A stretch of 64,000 nt of DNA from Nocardioides sp. PD653-B2. Its GTDB lineage: Bacteria; Actinomycetota; Actinomycetes; Propionibacteriales; Nocardioidaceae. The notes beneath the pieces are model-generated. The model was not told the origin of the DNA and searched no databases. It saw only the letters and a list, made by a program, of their open reading frames with translations. Shown here piece after piece: positions 57,878 through 64,000 of the stretch. The stretch is from positions 116,501 to 180,500 of the forward strand of contig NZ_BDJE01000047.1 in NCBI RefSeq assembly GCF_002117935.1, in the 5' to 3' direction. The first letter of the stretch is position 1. Every line of letters begins with the position of its first letter. The position numbers and the translations under genes were made by a program.

Positions 57878-59632
57878 ATGCGCGTTCTGGGGCCACGGCC
57901 GGTGACCACCGTCATCATCCTGCTGCTGGGCGTGCTGGTGCTGGTCGGCGGGTGGCTCGGCTGGCAGGCCTGGCAGGTCAACCGCGACCTCGGCGCCGCC
58001 GCGGACGACGCAGCCGCGCTGCAGACCGCCCTCGAAGACGGCGACCAAGCGAGCATCGACCGGTCCCTCGCTGACCTCCAGGAGCACAGCGCGGCGGCGT
58101 CCGACCGCACCGACGGCGTGTCCTGGGGCCTGCTCACGCACGCACCCGTCGTCGGGGATGACGCCCGAGGCGTCCGCGTCGTCAGTGACGTGATGGCCGA
58201 CCTGAGCAACGACGGACTCGAACCCCTCGCCCGGACCGCGTCTCGCCTGGACGCGTTGCTGCCCAGGAACGGCCGGGTCTCGATCGCCGCCGTGCGCAGC
58301 CTCCAGGAGCCGGTCGCCCAGGCCCGAGACGCCCTCGCCGATGCCGACCGCCGGTTGGCGGCAGAAGACTCCGGCGGGTTTGTCCAGCGGCTCCGCGACA
58401 GGTACCGCGAGCTCGCCGGCAAGGTGTCCGACGCCGCGGAGGCGATGAATTCGGCCGAGACCGCCCTTGACGTGCTGCCCTCGATGCTCGGCGACGGGGA
58501 GAGCCGCCACTACCTGCTCGTCTTCCAGAACAACGCCGAGATCCGAGCCACGGGCGGCCTGCCGGGGGCGGTGTCGCTCGTCCGGGCCCGGGACGGCAAG
58601 ATCGAGCTGACCCGACAGGTGGCTGCGAATTCGTTCGGCCAGCGACAGAGTCCGGTCCTGCCACTCTCCGAGGTCGAGCGACTGCTCTACGGTGCCCAGC
58701 TCGGCACCTACTTCCTGGACGCCAACTTCACCCCCGACTTCCCGCGCACCGCCGACCTGATGCGCGCCCGCTGGGAGGAGGTCTACGGCGACGACCTCGA
58801 TGGCGTCCTGTCGCTCGACCCGGTCGCGATCTCCTACCTGCTCGCGGCGACCGGCCCGGTCCAGGTCGGCGACGTCACGCTCTCCTCCGACAACGCCGTC
58901 GATGAGCTCCTGCACCAGGTCTACCTGCGTTACCCGGACCCGGATCGGCAGGACCGCTTCTTCCGCGACGTTGCCCGCACGGTCTTCGGTGCCGTGTCGT
59001 CCGGCGGCGGAGCGGCCCCTCGTGACCTGCTGAGCGCGCTTGCCCGCGGCGCCGATGAGGGGCGCATCTACGTGCACTCCTTCGACGAGGACGAGCAGTC
59101 GGCGCTGGCCGGCACCCGGGTGGCCGGCGAGCTCGGCACCGAGGCCACGTCGACCCCGCTGGTCAACGTCACCCTCAACGACACTACGGGCGCCAAGATG
59201 TCCTACTACCTGCGCTACTCCGTGCATGTGATGTCGACCTACTGCGAGGACGGCGTGCAAGGTCTGTCGGCGCACGCACGACTCACCTCCGATGCTCCGG
59301 CAGACGCCGCGAGCCTGCCCGGCTACATCACGGGTGCCGGGAAGTTCGGGGTCGAACCTGGCAATCAGATCGTCACGGTGCGGATCTTCGGCCCGGTCGG
59401 CGGCACCATCGACGGGTTCTCGATCAACGCCAAGGAGTTCCCGCCCGGCGACCTCGTCCAGGACGGCCGCCCGGTGACGTCGGCCTACGTCTACCTCACC
59501 CCGGGGGAGACTGTCGACGTGACGTGGTCGATGAAGACCGGACCTGGGCAAACTGACGGCGCCCGGGTCACGGTGACGCCGTCGATCGCCGCGAAGTCGT
59601 CATCCTCGACTCCGGCGAGCGTCTGTTCTTGA
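57878..59632 (+). CDS. DUF4012-domain membrane-anchored protein
   Basis: 584 residues. One N-terminal membrane helix (VIILLLGVLVLVGGWLGW) is followed by a helical stretch (LQTALEDGDQASIDRSLADL) and the large extracellular DUF4012 domain, signalled by RHYLLVFQNNAEIRATGGLPGA and LLYGAQLGTYFLDANFTPDFPRTA. DUF4012 proteins are common in Gram-positive exopolysaccharide and cell-wall loci; function is unknown. A TAGGCT box lies 7 nt before the ATG. It converges on the tyrosine-kinase gene, 7 nt away, which supports a polysaccharide role. Confidence 0.88.
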   Translation: MRVLGPRPVTTVIILLLGVLVLVGGWLGWQAWQVNRDLGAAADDAAALQTALEDGDQASIDRSLADLQEHSAAASDRTDGVSWGLLTHAPVVGDDARGVRVVSDVMADLSNDGLEPLARTASRLDALLPRNGRVSIAAVRSLQEPVAQARDALADADRRLAAEDSGGFVQRLRDRYRELAGKVSDAAEAMNSAETALDVLPSMLGDGESRHYLLVFQNNAEIRATGGLPGAVSLVRARDGKIELTRQVAANSFGQRQSPVLPLSEVERLLYGAQLGTYFLDANFTPDFPRTADLMRARWEEVYGDDLDGVLSLDPVAISYLLAATGPVQVGDVTLSSDNAVDELLHQVYLRYPDPDRQDRFFRDVARTVFGAVSSGGGAAPRDLLSALARGADEGRIYVHSFDEDEQSALAGTRVAGELGTEATSTPLVNVTLNDTTGAKMSYYLRYSVHVMSTYCEDGVQGLSAHARLTSDAPADAASLPGYITGAGKFGVEPGNQIVTVRIFGPVGGTIDGFSINAKEFPPGDLVQDGRPVTSAYVYLTPGETVDVTWSMKTGPGQTDGARVTVTPSIAAKSSSSTPASVCS

Positions 59633-59639
59633 GCTCGGA

Positions 59640-61052
59640 TCACTCGCTGCGGCGCCGGCCGCGTCGCTTGCGGGAGGTTTCGGTCACCGGCGAGCTCGGC
59701 GCGTAGCCGTAGCCGTAGCCGTAGCCATAGCCCGCCGCCCGGCGATTGTTCGGCACCATGTTGAGCACGACGCCCACCGGGCTGGCGTCGACCTGGCGGA
59801 GCCGCTCGGCCGCCTGGGTGAGCTGGTCTTTGGTGGTGCGGCCGTAGCGCACGACCAGCAGCGCCCCATCGGCCTGGGTTGCGAGCAGCGCCGCATCCGT
59901 GACAGGCAGCAGCGGAGGAGCGTCGACGACGACCATGTCGTAGTCGGCGCGCAGCTGCTTGACCAGGTCGGCCATGGCGTTCGACTGCAGCAGCTCCGCC
60001 GGATTCGGGGGGATCGCCCCGCTGGCGAGCACGTCGAGCTCGCTGTCGGCGTGCTTCTGGATGGCGTCTTCGGCGGTCACCCGGCCCAGCAGCACCGTCG
60101 TGACGCCGACCGCGTTGTCGAGGTTGAGGACGGCGGCGGCCTTCGGACGCCGCAGGTCGGCCTCGATGAGTAGGGTCCGATGACCGGCCTGCGCGAGGGT
60201 GAGGGCGAGGTTGACGGCGGTGGAGGTCTTGCCCTCCTCAGGCAGCGCGGAGGTGACCACGAACACCTTGGCGGCGTGGTCGACCTCGACGAACTGCAGG
60301 TTGGTCCGCAAGACGCGGAAGGCCTCGACTCGTGGGGCGTGGGAGTCGAGGGACGACACCAGCGGTCGTTGCCGGGCGGCGGAGTCGAAGGCGATCCCAC
60401 CGAGGACGGGGGCATCCGTGCAGGCGGCGAGGTCTTCGGTGGACTTGATCGTGGTGTCGAGCAGGTCGCGCAGGACGGCGGCTCCGGCGCCCAGCAGCAG
60501 GCCGAGGATCAGCCCGAGCGCCAAGTTGCGCACCGGCTGTGGCGAGACGGGCGTGCCGGGCCGGGTGGCGGGGTCGACGATCGTGGCCTTGATCGGCGCC
60601 GTCTTCTCACCGCTGGGGGTCTCCAGCTCTCGCACCAGGTCGACGAGGCCCAGGGCATAGGCTTGGGCGAGCGCCTGGGCGCGCGAGGGGCTCGGGTCGG
60701 TGACCGAGATCTCGAGGTTCACGGTGTCAGGCACGACCGAGGCTGAGACCTTGCCCGCCAGCTCTCCCGCAGATATGTCGAGGCCGAGGTCGTCGGCGAC
60801 CGTCGTGGCGAGCTCCCGGCTCTTCACGAGATCGGCATACGACGTGACGCGCTGCGCTGAGAAGAGGCCACCCTGGTAGGAGTCCGAGGCAGTGTCGGTC
60901 GTGGACGTGGTGACGAAGAGCCGCGCCGACGACTGGTACTGGGGCGTCGTGGTGAACGTGACGGCAGCGGCTGCGGCTACCACAACCACGGTGCAGGCAA
61001 CGATCAGCGGCCAGCGCCGTCGCAGCACTCGCAGGTAGTCACGCAACTCCAC
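59640..61052 (-). CDS. Polysaccharide co-polymerase / BY-type tyrosine kinase (Wzz-CpsD fusion)
   Basis: 470 residues. The N-terminal Wzz domain lies between two membrane helices (PLIVACTVVVVAAAAAVTF and LALGLILGLLLGAGAAVL). The C-terminal kinase has a Walker A variant (SALPEEGKTSTAVNLAL), Walker A' (LLIEADLRRP) and Walker B (MVVVDAPPLLP). A tyrosine cluster, YGYGYGYGY, before the basic tail is the autophosphorylation site typical of BY kinases. It controls the chain length of exported polysaccharide. No glycosyltransferases are adjacent. Confidence 0.92.
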   Translation of the reverse strand: MELRDYLRVLRRRWPLIVACTVVVVAAAAAVTFTTTPQYQSSARLFVTTSTTDTASDSYQGGLFSAQRVTSYADLVKSRELATTVADDLGLDISAGELAGKVSASVVPDTVNLEISVTDPSPSRAQALAQAYALGLVDLVRELETPSGEKTAPIKATIVDPATRPGTPVSPQPVRNLALGLILGLLLGAGAAVLRDLLDTTIKSTEDLAACTDAPVLGGIAFDSAARQRPLVSSLDSHAPRVEAFRVLRTNLQFVEVDHAAKVFVVTSALPEEGKTSTAVNLALTLAQAGHRTLLIEADLRRPKAAAVLNLDNAVGVTTVLLGRVTAEDAIQKHADSELDVLASGAIPPNPAELLQSNAMADLVKQLRADYDMVVVDAPPLLPVTDAALLATQADGALLVVRYGRTTKDQLTQAAERLRQVDASPVGVVLNMVPNNRRAAGYGYGYGYGYAPSSPVTETSRKRRGRRRSE

Positions 61053-61105
61053 GCCGGCGCCCCTTCATCGGTTTTGCCGGGAGTCTAGACGAGTCGGAAG
61101 CTGCT

Positions 61106-61846
61106 CTATGCCTCAGCCTGAGCGGGCTCCGGTTCGCGAGCGTCGGCGGCGACGGCCTTGGCGTCCTTCGTCGGCAGCACGAACCGGTAACCGACGTTGC
61201 GCACGGTGCCGATCAGGGTCTCGTTGGAGGGCCCGAGCTTTGCGCGCAACCGGCGCACGTGCACGTCGACGGTGCGGGTGCCGCCGAAGTAGTCGTAGCC
61301 CCACACCTCCTGCAGGAGCTGCTGGCGGCTGAAGACACGGCCCGGATGCTGAGCGAGGAACTTGAGTAGCTCGAACTCCTTGAACGTCAGCTCGAGCGCG
61401 CGGCCCCCGATCTTCGCGGTGTACGTCGCGTCGTCGACCACCACCTCGCCCGAGCGGATGACGTGCGACTCGGGGTCGTCGGCCTCGCGGCGCGCGGCCA
61501 GTCGGCCGATCGCGAGCTTGATCCGCGCCTCGAGCTCGGCCGGACCACAGGTGTGGAGGACGACGTCGTCCATGCCCCAGTCGTGGAGCACGACGGCGAG
61601 GCCGCCCTCGGTGCAGATCAGCAGCACCGGGACGTCGGTGCCGGTCGTGCGGATCAGGCGGCACAGGTCGCGGGCGTGCGCGAGGTCCTGGCGTCCGTCG
61701 ACGAGGAGCAGGTCGGAGTCGGGTGCCTCGAGGAGGGCGCTGCCCTCGGCCGGGAGGATCTTCACCTGGTGGCCCAGCAGCGCCAGTCCAGGAAGGACCT
61801 CGGCGGACGGCTGGAGAGCGCTGGTGAGAAGCAAGAGCGTGCTCAT
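61106..61846 (-). CDS. glnR: Nitrogen regulator GlnR (atypical OmpR-type response regulator)
   Basis: 246 residues. The receiver-like half (MSTLLLLTSALQPSAEVLP...DLLLVDGRQDLAHARDLCRLIRTTG) and the winged helix (LTFKEFELLKFLAQHPGRVFSRQQLLQEVWGYDYFGGTRTVDVHVRRLRAKLG) match Streptomyces GlnR closely as I recall it. GlnR is an orphan regulator of nitrogen assimilation that dimerises through a conserved Asp without kinase phosphorylation. GGAGGAG lies 8 nt before the ATG. Adjacent to a MoaD-family gene, as in Streptomyces. Confidence 0.93.
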   Translation of the reverse strand: MSTLLLLTSALQPSAEVLPGLALLGHQVKILPAEGSALLEAPDSDLLLVDGRQDLAHARDLCRLIRTTGTDVPVLLICTEGGLAVVLHDWGMDDVVLHTCGPAELEARIKLAIGRLAARREADDPESHVIRSGEVVVDDATYTAKIGGRALELTFKEFELLKFLAQHPGRVFSRQQLLQEVWGYDYFGGTRTVDVHVRRLRAKLGPSNETLIGTVRNVGYRFVLPTKDAKAVAADAREPEPAQAEA

Positions 61847-61933
61847 GTACTGGTCTCCTCCCGTGACGGGGCGGGGACCGAAACGCAACGCTGGGCTTCG
61901 GCCGATGTCTCTCGTGGTGAACAATACCGAAAC

Positions 61934-62236
61934 ATGGGCGTCGCATCGGAAGGTTCCAGCGGAACTGAGACCGAAGTCATCCACGTCCACTACTGGGCCT
62001 CGGCCCGCTCAGCGGCCGGTGTGGCAGGCGACGACCTGCCCGTCGACGGCCCGATCACCCTCGCCGAGGTCGTGCGCCGGGCGCTCGTCCTGCACCCCGG
62101 CACCCGCCTGGGCGACGTGCTCCAGATCTGCTCGACGCTGGTCGGTGACCGCCCGGTCAACACCGAGGAGCCCGGCGAGATCCTCGTAGCGCCCGGCTCG
62201 TCGGTGGAATTCCTACCGCCGTTCGCCGGGGGCTGA
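61934..62236 (+). CDS. MoaD/ThiS-family sulfur carrier-like protein
   Basis: 100 residues, ubiquitin-like fold. VIHVHYWASARSAAGVAGDDLP is the first beta strand and ARSAAG loop of MoaD, and the protein ends FLPPFAGG with the C-terminal Gly-Gly that is adenylated and thiocarboxylated. It may carry sulfur for molybdopterin or another cofactor; molybdopterin synthase large subunit is not nearby. It diverges from glnR across 87 nt, a gene pair also seen in Streptomyces. Confidence 0.88.
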   Translation: MGVASEGSSGTETEVIHVHYWASARSAAGVAGDDLPVDGPITLAEVVRRALVLHPGTRLGDVLQICSTLVGDRPVNTEEPGEILVAPGSSVEFLPPFAGG

Positions 62237-62289
62237 CGCCGACGCTCTGAGACGCTGGTGCCCAGGAGATCGCCCGAAGGAGGTTGCTC

Positions 62290-63771
62290 GTGGACCAGGT
62301 CTCGGAGTCCGAGCAGCTGTGGCGTCTCACGATGGAGCACTCCCCGATCGGGATGACGCTGGTCGGCCAGGGGGGCGAGCTGCTCGTGGCCAACCGGGCG
62401 TTCTGCGAGATGCTCGGGTACCCCGAGCAGGTGCTCCGCACGATGACCTTCCAGGAGATCACCTATCCGGAGGATCTCGCCGCTGACCTCGCCCTGCTGG
62501 AGGAGACGCTCGCGGGCGCGCGTTCGTCGTACCGGATCCGCAAGCGCTACATCCACGCTGACGGCCATCTCGTCTGGGGCGACCTCTCCGTGGCGCTGCT
62601 CCGGTCGGAGGACGGCTCGCCGATCCACTTCATCTCCCAGATCCTCGACGTCACGGCCCAGCAGGAGTACGAGCGCCGGCTCGCGGTCGCCGCGGAGATG
62701 CTCGACCACCAGCGTCGGCTGGCGGAGGCGGTGTACGACAGCGTCGACGTCGGTCTCGTGCTGATCGACCGGTCCGGGCGCTACGAGACGATGAACCGAC
62801 GCCATCGCGACTTCATGGCGCTGGCCTTCCCGGACGGGCACGAGGGCCTCGCCGGCCAGACTGGTGCGGTGTACGGGTCCGACGGGGTCGCCCGGCTGTC
62901 GCGCGAGGAGATGCCGACCTACCGCGCCTCCCAGGGCGAGGAGTTCGACGACGTACGGATGTGGATCGGCGACGACACGATCACGCGGCGGGCCCTGTCG
63001 GTGTCGGCGCGCACGGTCCACGACCAGGAGGGCGGCTTCGCCGGTGCGGCGCTGGCCTACACCGACGTCACCGACTTCATGCGCGCTCTCGACGTGAAGG
63101 ACGAGTTCGTCGCGTCGGTCTCCCACGAGCTGCGGACCCCGCTGACGGCCGTCCTCGGTCACCTCGAGCTGCTCGCCGACCGCACCGACCTGCCGGCGGA
63201 CATGGCTCAGCAGGTCCGGGTGATCGAGCGCAACGCGGTGCGCCTCAGACACCTCGTCGGTGACCTCCTGCACGTCGCGCAGGTCAGGGACAGCGGCCTG
63301 CAGCTGGCCCGGTCGGCGATCGATCTCCGCCTCCTCGTCCAGCAGGCCGTCGAGGCCGCCATCCCGTCCGCGCAGGCGGCGCGGGTCACCCTCCTCGCGG
63401 ATGCTGCCGACGACGTGGTCGCGATGGTCGACGGCCAGCGGCTCCGGCAGGTCGTCGACAACCTGATCTCCAACGCGCTCAAGTACTCCGACGGCGGCGG
63501 GTCGATCACCGTCTCCCTGCAGCGCACCGAGGACCTCCTCGACATCGCGGTCACCGACACCGGCATCGGCATCGACGAGGCGGAGCTCGACCGGCTCTTC
63601 ACCCGCTTCTTCCGCGGTCAGCAGGCCCAGGTGCGGATGGCGCCCGGCGCCGGTCTCGGCCTCAGCATCGTCCAGTCGATCGTGCAGGCGCACGGTGGCA
63701 GGGTGCAGGTCGAGAGCGAGGTCGGCGTCGGCAGCCGGTTCAGGGTCCTGCTCCCGTACATCGCCCCTTGA
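62290..63771 (+). CDS. PAS-domain sensor histidine kinase
   Basis: 493 residues. PAS1 (LWRLTMEHSPIGMTLVGQGG, then VLRTMTFQEITYPED and a PAC block) and PAS2 (about residues 150-265) are followed by HisKA (FVASVSHELRTPLTAVLGHLELL, near residue 275) and HATPase_c (NLISNALKYSDGGG, TDTGIGIDEAEL, GAGLGLSIVQS). No membrane helix, so it is cytoplasmic. GTG at 62290 is chosen for its AAGGAGG spacing; TTG at 62284 is possible. No response regulator gene adjoins. Confidence 0.93.
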   Translation: MDQVSESEQLWRLTMEHSPIGMTLVGQGGELLVANRAFCEMLGYPEQVLRTMTFQEITYPEDLAADLALLEETLAGARSSYRIRKRYIHADGHLVWGDLSVALLRSEDGSPIHFISQILDVTAQQEYERRLAVAAEMLDHQRRLAEAVYDSVDVGLVLIDRSGRYETMNRRHRDFMALAFPDGHEGLAGQTGAVYGSDGVARLSREEMPTYRASQGEEFDDVRMWIGDDTITRRALSVSARTVHDQEGGFAGAALAYTDVTDFMRALDVKDEFVASVSHELRTPLTAVLGHLELLADRTDLPADMAQQVRVIERNAVRLRHLVGDLLHVAQVRDSGLQLARSAIDLRLLVQQAVEAAIPSAQAARVTLLADAADDVVAMVDGQRLRQVVDNLISNALKYSDGGGSITVSLQRTEDLLDIAVTDTGIGIDEAELDRLFTRFFRGQQAQVRMAPGAGLGLSIVQSIVQAHGGRVQVESEVGVGSRFRVLLPYIAP

Positions 63772-63892
63772 CTCAGCGCCATTGATCGAGCAGGTCGCCC
63801 CTGCGACCGTGTCGAGATCCCCGCTGCCCGGCCGCCCCGCCCGGTGCGGTGGCGGCGCGGCCCGGTGGTGGGAAGGCCCGTGTGCTTGTCCC

Positions 63893-64000
63893 ACGGGTTG
63901 AGGAAGGTGCTCTGCGCCTGGCCCAGGGTGCTGAGGAAGGCGCTCTGCGCCTGCCCCCACGGTGGTTGAGGAAGGCGCTCCTTCGGTTCAGGGTTGAGTG
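63893..64000. repeat. Tandem GGTTGAGGAAGG repeat units at the window edge
   Basis: Three successive units begin near 63895, 63930 and 63963: (G)GTTGAGGAAGG, a CGCTCTGCGCC-type palindrome, then a variable link. They are related to the repeats at 55654-55866. The array continues beyond the window. From 63772 to 63892 I see nothing else. Confidence 0.75.

Noticed and set aside
61847..61933. Possible GlnR binding box in the glnR/moaD-like gap (GTGAAC...GAAAC)
   Set aside because: Spacing and bases fit the gTnAc-n6-GaAAc consensus only partly; not strong enough to annotate.

Overview
This window comes from the chromosome of a very GC-rich Gram-positive actinobacterium, most likely a member of the Nocardioidaceae (Nocardioides-like). 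The grounds are the strong G/C bias at codon third positions, frequent GTG starts, a mycothiol synthase (mshD), a GlnR-type regulator, a DUF3073 protein directly after purM, and a broad gene order (purF-purM ... pst ... ppk ... mshD ... glnR) that I recall from Streptomyces and relatives. No plasmid, prophage, CRISPR array or rRNA operon was seen. The genus is an inference.

Layout. 1-5.2 kb: a molybdopterin hydroxylase pair (isoquinoline 1-oxidoreductase type) lies between two paralogous GAF sensor proteins. 5.3-9.5 kb: purF, purM, DUF3073 and a branched-chain amino acid dehydrogenase. 9.6-18.1 kb: a large hybrid histidine kinase with a secondary gene 5 nt behind it, then a run of exported proteins (HNH nuclease, DUF6351, CSC-motif protein). 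18.2-25.9 kb: four tRNAs (Phe, Glu, Asp, Lys) among small membrane proteins, paired crcB fluoride channels, an anti-sigma-type ATPase and a type II NADH dehydrogenase. 26-27 kb, beside tRNA-Lys: a DNA-binding antitoxin-like gene with tandem operators and what looks like the broken start of its partner. 27-32 kb: a Tat-exported phosphoesterase, a cold-shock protein and a csoR-copZ-copA copper operon.

33-43.4 kb is a phosphate/polyphosphate neighbourhood: a Nudix/histidine-phosphatase fusion, a PHO box followed by pstSCAB, a pit transporter with its DUF47 partner, and ppk. 43.4-50.5 kb holds an HSL-type esterase, a secreted repeat protein and a 936-residue coiled-coil protein, both with very similar internal duplications. 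50.8-57.8 kb holds three micro-membrane proteins, nitrobindin, a Fur regulator, YgfZ, MshD, Dtd, a BKACE enzyme and a tandem pair of small secreted proteins. 57.8-63.8 kb holds a DUF4012 protein, a chain-length/tyrosine-kinase protein, GlnR, a MoaD-like protein and a PAS histidine kinase.

The most notable non-gene signals are: (i) a family of exactly 65-bp inverted repeats (three copies), each abutting gene 3' ends; (ii) a second repeat family (GGTTGAGGAGG...GTCTCGAAACC), clustered at 55.7 kb, with one copy apparently embedded in frame inside an esterase gene; (iii) a recurring -10 box placed exactly 6 or 7 nt before start codons that lack a ribosome binding site, implying many leaderless mRNAs; and (iv) a 16-bp perfect hairpin between pstS and pstC.
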